This document shows positions 32,046-43,635 of a DNA stretch of 64,000 nt, piece by piece. The first letter of the stretch is position 1; each line of letters begins with the position of its first letter. A program made the translations under genes and the position numbers. The DNA lies in NCBI GenBank assembly GCA_028571685.1, contig CM053162.1, forward strand, positions 70,544,351 through 70,608,350. Direction: 5' to 3'. The notes beneath the pieces are model-generated. The model saw nothing but the letters and a program-made list of their open reading frames with translations, had not been told where the DNA came from and searched no databases. The DNA is from Heterohyrax brucei. Taxonomy: Eukaryota > Chordata > Mammalia > Hyracoidea > Procaviidae.

Positions 32046-32059
32046 AAAAGCTATGGTAA
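32046..32059. repeat. Target-site duplication of L1, left
   Basis: aaaagctatggtaa, matching 11 of 14 bases with 36046-36059. The RTE sequence reads on across the pair. Confidence 0.7.
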
Positions 32060-32943
32060 GGAGGGGGAAGTGGATTGCCCATATGGAGGCCTCGGGTGAA
32101 CCTAATTCCTAAGCTGACTCCTAGGTGGAGTCAAGATGGCAGACTAAACACATGTCTCCTTAAATCCCTCTGGAAACAAAGACCTGAACGGATAACTAAA
32201 CGGAGCCTTCTGGATACCTAGTGAGCTCTAGGACATGGCATAGGGCTGTTAATTTGGACTTCATGCCACTGAACAGAAAACTTCCTGTCCTTCACTGATC
32301 CTCACTCTTCATGAGTGCTGGCTTTCATGGATCGAGGGTAACTTGCCATTTTAACTTTTTTTCTCTATCTTGGCCAGCAGGCAGAGCTGGACTTGACTGG
32401 CAGCTGGTGTCAGGTACACTGCTGGTGGGACCGGCAGGCAAAATGGCCACACTTTGAGAGCTTGGCTTTGGACTCTGTGTATCTTGGCATCTTTGCCCTC
32501 TTTCTGCCTCCGCCAATGAGTGACTGGTGCTGTGGCAGGTGGCAAGCTTGTGCTGGATGCCATCTTGTTCCACTGGGAGGTGGATATATTGATACAGAGC
32601 CCTCAACTGGATCTAATTCCTAGGCTGAGAGGGAGTGCCTGGCCAGAGGAGAGCACTTTTCCAGCAGAAAAGCAGGATTCTACACAGTATCACCTACAGC
32701 TGGAGCCCAGCAGCAGAGGCCAGCAGGGCAGTAGCCTTTCTGTAGTCTGAACTAGTTTATAATATCTGGGGTTGGATATAGAGGTGTTTACTTTGCGAGC
32801 TGGGAAGAGGGACCTGTACACCTGAAAATCTGACTGACTTTGGAAGCTGTCAGATACCTTTTACTTTTCATTTTAAGATGGCCTAGAGAAATAACTGAGG
32901 TCCATCCTCACAGTATGTCTCCCAGCCTCTTCTGACTCACATA
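32060..32943 (+). promoter_or_regulatory. L1 5'UTR (internal promoter region)
   Basis: 884 bp between the target duplication and the ORF1 start. It includes the gtcaagatggcagac motif seen near the 5' end of mammalian L1s and a moderately GC-rich middle part. The promoter role follows from the family; no specific factor site is claimed. Confidence 0.6.
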
Positions 32944-33900
32944 ATGCCCCAAAAGCGACATACTCTCTATAAAAGTTTAACGAAGAAATCACCCATGGCT
33001 TCAGAAGGACCTCAAAACAATGAAACAAAGAACTTCCCTGATGTAGAAACCTTTCTGAAACTATCAGGAGGTGAATACAAAAGGATTATATAGGGAGCCC
33101 TTCTAGACCTTATACAAAATGCAGCAGAGCAAAATGAAAAATTAAGCAAGCTGTTCAATCTGATGGAACACCAGTACTCTGAAATCCAACAGATCAAGAA
33201 TAAAATCAAAGAGATAGAAACTTCAATTCAAAGCCAAGAAAACAGAATGGAACAAATGGAAAACAGACTTTCTGACTTGGAAGACAGAGCTACCTACTCC
33301 AGCATCTATGAGGAGAAATCAGCAAAAAGAAACAAGAAAAATGAAGTAACATTAAGAAGTATGTGGGACTCTATTAAGAGGAACAATCTGTGGTTAATTG
33401 GAGTTCCTGAACAGGGTGAGACATCTGAGAACACAGAAAGTACTGTTGCTGATCTGCTGACAGAAAACTTTCCAGAAATTATGAAAGAAGAGAATATAGA
33501 TATCCAAGATACATATCGAACACCACTCAATGTAGGTCTCAAAAGAAAAACTCCAAGACATATTATAATCAAGCTTAATAAAATGAAACATAAGCAGAAA
33601 CTCTTAAAGACAGCAAGACTCAAAGCCAAGCTAACATTCAGAAGGAAACCCTATAGGCTTTCATCGAATTTCTCAGCAGAAGCAATGCCGGCATGGAGAC
33701 AGTGGCATGATACACTCAAAGCATTGAAGGAGAAGAACTTCCAACCAAGAATTATATATCCCGCAAAATTACCTTTCAAATATGAAAATGGAAATAAAAC
33801 ATTCACAGATAAACAGAAACTCAGAGACTTTGTAAAAACCAAACCAAAGCTACAAGAAATACCAAAAGAATCTCTTGGCTTAGAAGAACAAAACCACTAA
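32944..33900 (+). pseudogene. L1 ORF1 protein, near-intact, one nonsense codon
   Basis: 318 codons from ATG at 32944, with a single in-frame TAG at codon 50 (33091-33093). Translation could restart at 33163 to give 245 residues. Order: a disordered N-terminus, a coiled coil (about residues 65-130, including MEQMENRLSDLEDRA), an RRM starting near residue 147 (NNLWLIGVPEQGE), and a C-terminal domain (KLTFRRKPYRLSSNFSAEAM, then EKNFQPRIIYPAKLPFKYEN). This is the L1 RNA-binding trimer protein that packages L1 RNA. Length is close to other mammalian ORF1 proteins. Confidence 0.92.
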
Positions 33901-34348
33901 CTTTATATTTTAGAAGCAAAGGCAGGACACATCACCCAGAAACCTACTCAATTAGGGAAGTCTCCAAACTCAATAAAAGATATAATAGTGAAAGAAATGA
34001 TCCAGTGATCATATCATGAAAACTATGATGCCATTATATTAAAAAGAGGGATGTACTACAATCGTTATAGTCCTTCCAGACGGAGAGGAAGTTAGTAAGA
34101 CTGGCAGCAGTTAAAATCGGGTTTATGCATAGTTTATTAAAAGGGATCATAGGGCAGCCATAAAGCACAATAAAGATGTAGCATATCAAATCAAGAAACG
34201 TAATACAGGAGGCTCAACAAACACAAAACCAACCCTGAAAAAGGTGAAAAATCAACTCACAAAGAAGAATGTCCTAGAACAGATTAATAAGAACAACAGA
34301 GAAAACATCAACAGAAAAATAAATGTATCACAGTGACAGCACTGAACA
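33901..34348 (+). other. Long L1 inter-ORF region
   Basis: About 450 bp of A-rich sequence between the ORF1 stop and the first ORF2-like codons. Human L1 has only a few dozen bases here. It contains no reading frame of note and could include an older insertion. Confidence 0.6.
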
Positions 34349-35030
34349 CATACCTATCAATAATTACATTGAATGTGAATGGACTGAAAGAGACATCGAG
34401 TGACATCTTGGATCAAAAAACATAACCTTTCCATATATTGCCTACAGGAAACTCACCTTAAAGACAAGAACAAACTGAAAATTAAAGGATGGAAGAATAT
34501 GTATGAAGCTAACAATGAACAAAGAAGAGCAGGTGTGGCAATTCTAATCTCAGATAAAATCAATTTTAATGTAAAATCCACCATCGTGGACAAGGATGGA
34601 CACTATTTATTTCTGAAAGATTCAATACACAAGTAGGACTTAACAATGTTAAATACTTATGCACCTAATGTTAGAGCACCTAAATACATCGAAGAAATAC
34701 TGACTACACTCAAAAATGAGATAGATCACTTCACAGTTATAGTGGGAGACTTCAACACTCCACTACCAATACTGGAGAGATAATCTAGAAAAAAGCTCAG
34801 TAAAGACACAGAAGACCTCATTGCCACAATTAACCAACTAGTCATCATCGACATATACAGAACTTTCTATCCATCAGCAGACAACTACACCTTCTTCTCC
34901 AATGACAAAGAACAATGATGATTTTAGGAAACATCTCATAACCTGTTTTCAATTAGAGGACATTATGCTGAGTGAAAGCAGTCAGCAACAAAAGAACAAA
35001 TATTGTATGAGACCTCTACAATAAGAACTT
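34349..35030 (+). pseudogene. L1 ORF2, endonuclease part joined to C-terminal end
   Basis: Endonuclease-domain signatures in shifting frames: SIITLNVNGLK, LQETHLKDKNKLKIKGW (catalytic Glu), YAPNVRAPKYI and VGDFNTPLP. Stops and frameshifts break it. Near 34916 the sequence jumps to the last codons of ORF2 (FQLEDIMLSESSQQQ), so the rest of the endonuclease, the whole reverse transcriptase and the Cys-rich region are missing. Confidence 0.85.
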
Positions 35031-35039
35031 AAAAACAGA

Positions 35040-36045
35040 CTAATGCATAGAAGAAAAGACTCTTTGAGGGCTGGAAGGGTGGGGAAAGAGGCAGGGAGAG
35101 GGAGGACAGTTTAAATTAGGTAGTTGATAAAAATTTGGTTGGGTGAAATCTGTGACAGCACACATTAGAAAGAAGATCAATATTAAACGGACTTCACCAT
35201 AACATGATTACTCCTCCCATCTTAACCCAGTAATGCAAGGACAGAGTAGCTGGGGTGGGGGGCCGGAGACCATGCTCTCAGGGGAAATCAAGGTCAAATT
35301 GGCACAACTAGTGTTTTGCTAAGACAATCTTCTACACCCCACATTGGTGAGTGGCATCTGGGGTCCTAAAAGCTGCCAAGCTGCCATCTGAAGGCACAAC
35401 AAATGATCCCAACTCAACAGGAACAGATGATCACCAAGGACCAAAACAACATGGGGGTAAGAGAACCCAGAAGACAGAGAGACCCGTGTAAGTGGGTAAC
35501 TACATCAACTTGCAACCAGAAGAACCAGATGGTGCCAGGCCACCACCAGTGATAGCCGTGATAGAGTTCACAAAGTTGAGCCTCACTTGCAACACAAGAA
35601 TAAGGAAGGGGTGCACCCTGAAATTTCCACTAAAAGACCACAGTTGATGGTCTGGAGGCCTCGAGGTTCCCCTGGGAGCATGGCCCCTGGCCCTGATGCT
35701 GCCCCTGTACATAAATCATAATGGAAGTCAACTCTTCAGACAGGAATGGATTGGACTTGGTGACACAGAGTGACCATATCATGTGTACATTTTATGGTTC
35801 TGTGCCTCTATAGGATGTTGTCCTGCTGAACTCCTACTGAAGGCAGCGGAGTGGGTGGAGAGGAGGGGATAGGAGATTGTTAGGAGGATAAGACACATAC
35901 GGAGTGGAGAGGAAGAGTGTGCTGTCACTGGGCAGGGAGAGCAGTGGGACATGCATGTAGGTTGGCATGCAAATTTACATGGGAATATACATTTTCACTC
36001 AATAATAATAATAAAAGTTTGCAAAAAAAAAAAAAGAAAGAAAAG
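35040..36045 (+). repeat. Afrotherian L1 3'UTR and A-rich tail
   Basis: A 1-kb 3'UTR including ggctggaagggtggggaaag, acacagagtgaccatatcat and gcatgcaaatttacatgggaa, ending in (AAT)n and an A-rich tail. The same UTR recurs at 15333-15890 (minus) and 47505-48320 (plus), which defines the family. Confidence 0.88.
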
Positions 36046-37440
36046 AAATGGTATGGTGAAAATATACAACCCAGACACACACTTTTCCTGACTTTAAACC
36101 ATGCAGTGTCCCCTTGTTCCATTTGTACGACTGCCTCTTGATCCATATACAGATTTCTTAAGAGCACAGCTAGGTGTTCTGGAATTCCCATTCTCCACAA
36201 CGTTAGCCATAATTTATTATGGTCCACACAGTGGAATGCCTTTGCATAGTCGATGTAGCACAGGTAAGCGTCTTTCTGGTGTTCCTGCTTTCAGCCAAGA
36301 TCCATCCGACATCAGCAATGACATCCCTGGTTCTGCGCCCTCTTCGGAATCAAGGTTGAATTTCTGGCAGTTCCTTGTCAATATACTGTTGCAGTCACTT
36401 TTGAATGATCTTGAGCAAAACTTTGCTTGCATGTGATACTAATGATGTCGTTTGGCAATTTCCATATTCAGCTGAACCACCTTTCTTTGAAATGGGAGTA
36501 AACATGGATCTCTTTCAGTCAGTTGACCAGGTAGCTGTCCTCCAAATTTCTTGGCATGGATAAGTAAGCACTTCCAACACTGCATCTCTTTGTTGAAATA
36601 TTTCAATTGATATTCCATCAAATCCTGGAGCCTTGCTTTTTGTCAGTGTCTGCAATGCACCTTCAACTTCTTTCTTTAGTGTGATTGGTTCCAGATGACA
36701 TGATGTCTCTTCAAACGGCTGAACATCAGCCAGCTCTTCCTGGTACAAAGACTCTGTGTAATTCCTTCCATCTTCTTTGATGATCTGAGTCATTTAATAT
36801 TTACCTATGGAATCCATCCTATTCCAACTCCAGGCTTGAATTTTTTCTTCAATTCTTACAGCTTGAGAAATGCAGAACGTGTTCTTCCCTTCTGGTTTTG
36901 CATTTCCAGCTCTTTGCACACGTCATTTTGATTCTTTCTTTTGTCTTCTCAAACTGCTCTTTGAAATCTCCTGTTTAGGACTTTTACTTCACCATTCCTT
37001 CCTTTTGCTTTAGCTGTTGACGTTCAACAGCAAGTTTCGGAGTCTCATCTGACATCCAGTTTGGTCTTTTCTGTCTTTTCTTTCCTGTCTTTTTAATGAC
37101 CTCTTGCTCTCTTCATAGATGATATCTTTGATGTCATATCACAATTCGTCTGGTCTTCAGTCATTACAGATCAACACATCAGATCTGTTCTTGAACTGGT
37201 CTTCAAACTCAGGAGAGATATACTCAAAGTCATACTTTGGCTCTCATGGACTTGTTCCAATTTTCTTCAGTTTCAATTTGAATTTGCACAAGAACAATTG
37301 ATGATGTGTGCCACAGTCAGCACCTGGTCTTGTTCTGACTGCTGATACGGAGCTTTTCCATCATCTTTTTCCACAGATGTAGTCGATTTGGTTCCTGTGT
37401 ATCCCATCTGGTGAGGTCCAAGTATACAGTCACCATTAAC
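36046..37440 (-). mobile_element. RTE LINE, middle part (continuation beyond L1)
   Basis: Antisense RTE coding region: RT domain (for example minus-strand frame 36227 backwards, HNKLWLTLWRMGIPEHLAVL), the linker (QPFEETSCHLEPITLKKEVE and APGFDGISIEIFQ) and, near 37440-37270, the end of the apurinic-like endonuclease domain (aaatcgactacatctgtgga, read on minus). Several stops and shifts. 5' truncated at about 37440. Confidence 0.92.
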
Positions 37441-38061
37441 AGTATCTCTGATTTCTTTGCTCTCTCGGGGTTGTGTTATTACTTTCCATTTATAATTTTA
37501 GCATGGATCAGGTAGCTAACAATGGCTCTTCTGTTAATTTTTAATAAACTTTTCCTGAGTAGACATTCAGGAACTAGACAAAGGGACAGAAACCACTATT
37601 ATATTGATTCTGGACAAAATTTAAACATTTTTCACCGTTTACACTACTGGTAGACTGTAGTGGCATTGTGAGTCCCCAGGAGTTGAGTATTTAGCTCAAA
37701 TGGAGTTCTATAATTCTCAGAAGATATGGGTATTTTCCTTCCCCCAACATATAATTACTCTTGTAAGCGGCCAGAGAACCTTTAGAGAGGGGAAATACAA
37801 ATAGAAAATTAGGATGCGAGCTTGCTATTACGTCGAATATATTCAGCCTCTCAATTAAAGGGCTATGGGTGTCTGAACCGACACAGGTCTGAGAACTGGG
37901 TGGGAAACTGTATCTCCATTATCACAGCTCAAGTCAGACCTCTGTTGGCCAGATCTAGAGTTGATTTTTTTTTTTTAACTATACAAATGAATTAAATACC
38001 TTCGTGGACTGTTCACCCAGCTGGGTCCTAATAACCCTCACTTCTTTTTTGTGCCTTACTG
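37441..38061. other. Unique intergenic sequence
   Basis: Nothing recognised. Confidence 0.4.
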
Positions 38062-38112
38062 CATGGCAACCACAAGTTGAATCCAACTCGACGGCAGTTG
38101 GCCGGCTGGCTG
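38062..38112 (+). mobile_element. AfroSINE 3' fragment
   Basis: A 50-bp tail piece (gcatggcaaccacaagttga, tccaactcgacggcagttgg). Confidence 0.65.
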
Positions 38113-38139
38113 GCGTGGCAAAATGCAACGCATTCAATA

Positions 38140-39340
38140 GAAGTGATGAGAGTGAGCACCTTTTCCTTATTCCTAATCTCAGGAGAAATGCTTTCAGTAT
38201 TTCACCATTAGATATCATGACTCAGCATTATTTTAGATAAAGAAAAATTCCTTCTATTCCTAATTTGCTAAATGTTTTATCACTGACAGCTGTTTAATTT
38301 TATCAACTACCTTTTCCGGATCTATTAAAATGATCATATAATTTTTGTACTTCATTCCATTAATGTAGTAAGTACTGTTTGAGTGTTTAATCAGTGTTAC
38401 ATTGCTGCAATAAAATTCATTGCCATCGAGTTGGTTTTGACTCATAGCAACCCTATAGGACAGAGTATAACTGCCCCATAGGGTTTCTAAGAAGCACCCA
38501 GTAGATTCAACTGCTGATCTTTTGGTTAGGAACCATAGCTCTTGCCCATTGTATGATCAGGGTTTCCTGTATTCCTATAATAAACTCGACTTGGCCATGG
38601 TATATTGTTGTTTTATATATGAATGGATTTTGTTAGTTCGTATTTACAATTTACAGTTGACCTGAATTTTCGTTCCTTATAAAGTTGTCAGCAGGTCTTG
38701 GCGTCAAGGTTACACTAACCCTATAAAATCCTTTTCTTTTCTGTTTTTCTACCCTCTGGACTAGTTTTTGTGAGTCTGGAATTTTCTCTGCAGGGAAGTT
38801 TTTTTTTTTTTTAATTATAGACTTGATTTCTTTAATAGACATAGAACTAGTCAGATTTTATGTTTTCTTTCACCATCTATATAAGTTGGAATTTCTCAAG
38901 GAATTTGTCAATTTCATCTAGATGAAATATTGGCATACAGTGACATTAAGTTATCCATAACATCCTCTTATTGTCTTTAGGATCCATTGTGATAAATTTA
39001 GAGTGGAAGTTTGTGCGTTATAGTTATTTAACCCAACCAACCTTACTAGTGGTTTCTCAATTTTATTAATCCTTTTGTATAATAAGTGCCATTTGTCACT
39101 TTTCTCTATTTCATGCTTTTTTATTATTTCTTTTTATCCACTTTGTTATTTCTTGATTTTACTGTTTTTTCTAACTTCTTGATTTCATACTTAAATAACT
39201 GATTTTCAGTTTTTTTGTGCATGTATGTTTCAGGCTGTATGTTTTCCTCTAAGCACCTTCTCAGCTTTATCCACAAGTTTGGATATGTCTTATTATTATT
39301 GTTATTATTTATTGTCTTAGTATAGAAACCAGTTATTTTT
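38140..39340 (-). mobile_element. L1 ORF2, RT to linker region, part 1
   Basis: Antisense L1 ORF2 with typical strings: ttgctaaatgttttatcact, ggatctattaaaatgatcat, gaatttgtcaatttcatcta. A SINE interrupts it at 38411. It continues at 41803 beyond an ERV-L insertion. Confidence 0.85.
38411..38567 (-). mobile_element. AfroSINE type A inside L1
   Basis: Antisense copy (aattcattgccatcgagttg to tatgatcagggtttcc), flanked by a weak target duplication (ctgcaataaa / cctataataaa). Confidence 0.9.
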
Positions 39341-39342
39341 CC

Positions 39343-40335
39343 CTAGTCGCTCCTGTCATTGTCCAACAGACTACTGGACACAGTGGCCAGGGTACCAGTA
39401 TAGAGCTTATATATGGGCTCAATAACACAAACTTCTACTCACCAAGGCTGACTTGGCAACAGTCACTGTTGATTGCCCAGTGTACCAGAAGCAGAGACCA
39501 TCACTGAGTTTTCAGTATGAGGACGTGCCTTGAGATGATCAGCCAGTAATTCGAGTGGCAGGTCGATTATATTGGACCACTTCCATCATGTTAAGAGCAG
39601 CATTTTGTCCTAGCTGGAATAGACACTTATTCTGGATACAGATTTGCTTTCCTTGCACACAGTTCTTCTGCCAAAACTATCATGCGTGGACTTGCAGGTG
39701 CCTTCTCCATCCTCACGGTACCCCAGCATCACTACAGATAAGTGGACTCACTTCAAAGCAGCTGAAGCACAGCAACAGGCGCACGTTGCTGGCATTCACT
39801 GGTCTCCTATTCCCCGTCATCCTGAGGCAGCAGTTTGACGAAACGATAGAATAGCCTTCTAAAGACAGAGTTGCAGTGCTAGCCAGGACACAGTGCCCTG
39901 CAAGGTTGGGGTAGTGTTCCCCAAGAGGCTGCATGGGCTGTAAACCAGCATCCAGTACATGGCACTGTTTCTCTGTAGCCAGGATTCAGGGGCCCAGGAA
40001 TCAAAGGGTATAAATGGGAATGGTACCACTTGCTATTAGCACTGGTGTTTCACTCACAAAGTGTTTGCTTCCTACCCCTGTGACTCTATGCTCTGAGAGT
40101 CTAGTGGTCTAGGAAATGCTCCCACCAGGAAACCCAATAATGATGCCATTGAACTGGAAGTTAAGAACGCCACGCAGTCAGTCTGGGGCCCTCAGGTCTC
40201 TGGATCAACAAGCAAAGAAGGGAGTTACTGCATTGGCTGGTGCGATTGTTCCTGACTACCAAAAGGAAACCAGGTAGATACCATATAAAGGAGTTTGGCC
40301 ACCAGCAATTCTTGCAAATGCAGTTTATGTTCATC
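39343..40335 (+). pseudogene. pol: ERV-L pol (integrase region) relic
   Basis: Plus-strand remnant of the ERV-L polymerase gene covering the integrase core and C-terminus. It shows WQVDYIGPLP-like coding (gtggcaggtcgattatattg, with the first catalytic Asp), a GIDTYSGYR-like stretch, atccagtacatggcactgtt and gaactggaagttaagaacgc. Numerous stops, shifts and a deletion in the core make it non-functional. Gag, protease and RT parts are absent. Confidence 0.85.
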
Positions 40336-40526
40336 AGAGAAACCTGAATTCTGCCTTTTTAATCTTTGGTTCTGCTTTTAATCAGTTCTTCGACGGAACG
40401 ACTCAGACCTGCTCACACCACCTAGCACGTCTCCCTTTAACAAAGTCAGTTGATTTGGGACCTTAGTCACAGATGCCAAATGCCTTGACAGCAGAACCTA
40501 TAGGACTGTTTGAATAAGTGGAGATG
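40336..40526. other. Unassigned sequence in the ERV-L interval
   Basis: Not recognised; possibly ERV-L 3' non-coding sequence. Confidence 0.3.
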
Positions 40527-40640
40527 GGAGCCAAACTGGCACAGTGGTTAAGCATTTGGCTGCTAATAAAACGTCAGCAGTTCGAAACTACCAGCTGCTC
40601 CCAGCACACTCTATGGGGCAGTTCCACTCTGTCCAATAAG
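40527..40640 (+). mobile_element. AfroSINE type A, 3' truncated
   Basis: Head and body (gccaaactggcacagtggtt, gtcagcagttcgaaactacc) without the RTE-shared tail. Confidence 0.82.
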
Positions 40641-40845
40641 AGATACTTTCAGACCAGGGGAAGATTGTGAATCACGAGGACCTTACTCCAAATCTGGCAG
40701 AGAGAGAAAACATTCCCCTGATGCTGACACCTTGAATTTGGACTTGTAACCTGCTGGACCGGGAGAGAGTAAACTTCCTTTTGGTAAAGCCATCCACAGC
40801 AGTACTTCTGTTACAGCAGCACTGGACAACCAAGACGTAAGAGGT
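40641..40845 (+). repeat. MaLR-like LTR family 1, 3' part
   Basis: Shares cagaccaggggaagattg, accttgaatttggacttgta and gttacagcagcactggac with the LTRs at 44992-45551, 48486-49010 and 60290-60766. 5' truncated. Confidence 0.75.
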
Positions 40846-40849
40846 AGAC

Positions 40850-41802
40850 TGTGGTGGCTAAGCTTGTGTGTTGACTTAGCTGGGCCACGACTGCCAGTGG
40901 TTTGACAGCTATGATGTAGTTTGGTAGCTGCGTGATGCTGTGCCTCCGGGACGAGATCTGCAGTACCGTGAGCACCTCCAGGAGGCGATCTCTACGAGCA
41001 GCCTGTCCGTTGAAAGGCAGTATCTTTGGGGATGTGGCCTACATCCAATACATGGACTTTGGGGCAAAGCTCACTGGCTTTTGCTCACTCTGGACCCTGT
41101 ACCTAGCTTGTCATCTGACCACTGGTTCTTGAGATTTCAGCTAGTAGCTTATCAGCCGGTCTTTTCTTTCCTGTCTCTATCATTCTGCAAAGAATTTTTT
41201 TACTTTTTTCTTTTTAAGATGCTTTAGGGGAAAGTCTGCAGAGCAAATTAATTTGTCATTAAACAATTAGTAGACATAGTGTTTTGTGATACCGGTTGCT
41301 AACCTTGCGACCTGTCAACATCCTCTCCTTCTGGACTTTTGGTGCCCCATTTCCACTTATCTCACTGTCCTGTTACTTCTGCCTTCTCATCCTTGCCTCT
41401 GGGCTAGTGTGCAAAATTCACTCTCACACATATGGCTGAGCTACCTGTGTTAATGTTTGTTTTATGGGCCTGTCCATTACCCGTCGATCTTGGAACTCAT
41501 CAGCCTCCTCAGTTCATGAGCCAGAGGCCTGTCACTCCCGGGTTTGTCAGCCTTGCAGCTGTGTGAGGCAGGAGAAGCCTCCTGCCTGGCCCATGGACTT
41601 GAGGTTTCCAGCCTCTCTGGCCATGTGAGCCATTTCCATGATATAAATTGCTCTTCCTCTGTTTCTTCCTCCCTCCTTCCCTCCCCACCTCTCTCTCTGT
41701 GTATATACGTATACATGTATATACACATATATACACATATATACACATATATGCATAGATGCTTCACCAATTTTCTTTCTTTAGAGAACCCAGCCTAAGA
41801 CA
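40850..41802 (+). repeat. ERV-L-type LTR
   Basis: Begins TGTGGTGGCTAAGC and ends CCCAGCCTAAGACA. Inner landmarks are tggggcaaagctcactggct, cttgcagctgtgtgaggcag and gtgagccatttccatgatata. It is long (953 bp) because about 41180-41470 is foreign to the rest of the LTR. It lies downstream of and in line with the ERV-L pol relic, so it may be its 3' LTR, although a SINE and another LTR piece lie between them. Confidence 0.75.
41690..41757. repeat. (TATACACATA)n microsatellite
   Basis: Alternating TATA/CACA repeats inside the LTR. Confidence 0.85.
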
Positions 41803-42540
41803 TTTAGTTCAAAATATTTTCTCATTTCCATATTGGTTTCTTCATTGACTTACCATATCTATAAAGTGAAATTTTAAACACTGAAGGATTATTTAACTAT
41901 CTTTGTTTTGTTGATGTATAGCATGTTTTCTGGGAATACTTTCTTGTTTTCAAATAGTCTTATTTGTCCACTAGTTATTTGAAAACAAACAAAAAATATT
42001 TCTAGGAAGATACACCAGGCGTAATTTCATCCTTTGAATTTTTTTGATATTTGCTTAAAGGTCCAGAATTTGCTTGGTTTTTGTTAAATGTTTTATATGG
42101 GCTTGAAAAATATATGTAGTTTATAGCCATTGAGTACATTGTCCTATATATGATAGTTATGTCAAGCTGGTTAATGGGGTTATTTAAACCTACATCACCA
42201 CTGATGTGGTTTTAGCTTGTTTTATTGGTTAGTCAAGTGTTAACATTCCTACCATGTTGTAAATTTTTCTATTTCTCTTTTCATTTCCATTAGATCTGCT
42301 TTCTTTATTCTGAAGCTATGATATTAGATGCTTGAACATTTTTTGTGGTTACATGTGACTGACGCAGTGCCATTTTATCATTATAAAATGTGCATCTTTA
42401 TTTTTCAAATTACTGTTTGTCCTTAAACCTAATTGATCTGACTTTAGTACAGCTACACCACTTTTTTTGTTGTTGCTGCTGTTGTTTGGTGTGTGTTTTC
42501 ATAATACATTTGTCTTTCACCCTGTCACTGCAGCTTTTTG
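41803..42540 (-). mobile_element. L1 ORF2, endonuclease to linker region, part 2
   Basis: Resumes the L1 of 38140-39340 on the other side of the ERV-L interval: aaaatattttctcatttcca, caagctggttaatggggtta, attgatctgactttagtaca. Confidence 0.75.
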
Positions 42541-43165
42541 TAAACTTTCATTGCCTCTTGCAAACTGCGTAAAGGTGGCTGTGAGAACTACGATATGATT
42601 CTGGAACATCTTCTCATACCAGATAGCAAGGGAAATATGTTTGAAAAAAAAAAAGAATTGAGAACTTACTTGAAGAAATCTCATTGGCCATAGTTGGGAC
42701 AGTTTGAACTTCAATAAGGATAACAACAGCAATAGATTAAAACACGTCAAATCTATTTAAAATACACGAGTTGACAATAATACTAAAAGCAATGACAACA
42801 AAAACCTTATTGGTCCCGTATACATGAAAACAGAAAAACAGCAGGCAGAAATCAAGTATTTATTTTGCCCTTCCACTACAAACGGCATCTTTCAGAACCT
42901 AAATGAAACACTGAATTAGTCAGGAGACAATTTTTCTTTATAAAAGTATTGCAGATAATAAGTGAAAAAAAAATGGTACAATTAGACCATGTCAGCTTTA
43001 TCTAACTCTTAATAAATTAATAGATCGAGGAAATTATTATCATTGCTATTGACATCACAAAACGACAGTTACGCGTCTGTTGATGCTAAAAAAAGTACCA
43101 AGGAGAGAAGCGCACGTGGGAGGGACACAGTTACACTTGCAGGGCTCTTAGCACAATGTGTAGCA
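42541..43165. other. Unassigned AT-rich sequence
   Basis: No element recognised. It may belong to the upstream end of the L1. Confidence 0.35.
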
Positions 43166-43317
43166 GAGAGGAAACCCTGGTGGTGTAGTGGTTAAGTGCT
43201 ATGTCTGCTAACCGTACAGTCAGCAGTTCAAATCCACCAGGCGCTCCTTGGATACCCTATGGATCAGTTCTACTGTACTCTATGGGTTTGCTATGAGTCA
43301 GAATGGACTCGGTTTTG
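43166..43317 (+). mobile_element. AfroSINE type A, well preserved
   Basis: One of the best copies here: gaaaccctggtggtgtagtg head (A box), gtcagcagttcaaatccacc (B box), gaatggactcggtttt end. The low divergence implies a relatively young insertion. Confidence 0.95.
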
Positions 43318-43404
43318 ACCATAGAGTAAGCACTCAGTTCATCATCACAATGACACTGCCGCCTGCGAAGGCGTAGGCAGCCACAGAGAGGACCTTGTTA
43401 CATG

Positions 43405-43600
43405 CTGGTGTTGTTGTTGGCTGCCATCAAGTTTAACTCCAGCTCACGAAGACATCAAGTGTTACAGAGTAGAGTTACTCCATAGAATTTTCTTGACTGT
43501 AGTCTTCAAAAGCAATTCACTGGGTCTGTCTTCCCTGACAGCCGCCAACCTTTGGGTTACAGATCCATTGCAAACCACTTAGGTCACTCAGATTCCTCTG
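43405..43600 (-). mobile_element. AfroSINE type B, old
   Basis: Antisense copy (tgttgttggctgccatcaag, ccatagaattttcttgactg, cgccaacctttgggttac). A (TTTG)n run follows at 43617-43635. Confidence 0.78.
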
Positions 43601-43635
43601 TACCATATATAGAGAAGTGTTTGTTTGTTTGTTTT

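Larger units (their letters stand above)
31105..32059 (-). mobile_element. RTE LINE, 3' half (split by L1)
   Basis: Antisense RTE from its CAA-repeat tail (gttgttgttagctgctgtca) through the 3'UTR and the end of the ORF up to the RT-domain region, where an L1 interrupts it. The minus-strand frame at 31898-31608 carries a C-terminal RT-like stretch (HLNIKKTKILTTGPVSNIII). At 31674-31742 a segment out of normal order is inserted. The 5' continuation is 36046-37440. Confidence 0.92.
32060..36045 (+). mobile_element. L1 with intact 5' end and large internal ORF2 deletion
   Basis: A 4-kb afrotherian L1 inserted in an RTE. In order: 5'UTR (32060-32943, containing ggtggagtcaagatggcag), ORF1 (32944-33900, one nonsense codon), an unusually long inter-ORF region (33901 to about 34348), the 5' part of ORF2, a deletion junction near 34916, the very end of ORF2, the 3'UTR (about 35040-36000) and an A-rich tail. 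A 14-bp imperfect target duplication flanks it. A full-length 5' end with an internal gap is unusual, since most L1 copies are 5' truncated. Confidence 0.9.

Noticed and set aside
41477..41798. Several overlapping frames with Tyr/Ile/His repeats
   Set aside because: They are translations of the (TATACACATA)n microsatellite in an LTR.
40850..41802. Target-site duplication for this LTR
   Set aside because: The flanking five bases (tagac and tttag) do not match. It is more likely part of a longer, rearranged ERV-L insertion than a clean solo LTR.
43166..43317. tRNA-like A and B boxes as a tRNA gene
   Set aside because: The head is followed by the SINE body and RTE-shared tail. It lacks a foldable acceptor stem and terminator of a real tRNA; the same unit recurs dozens of times.
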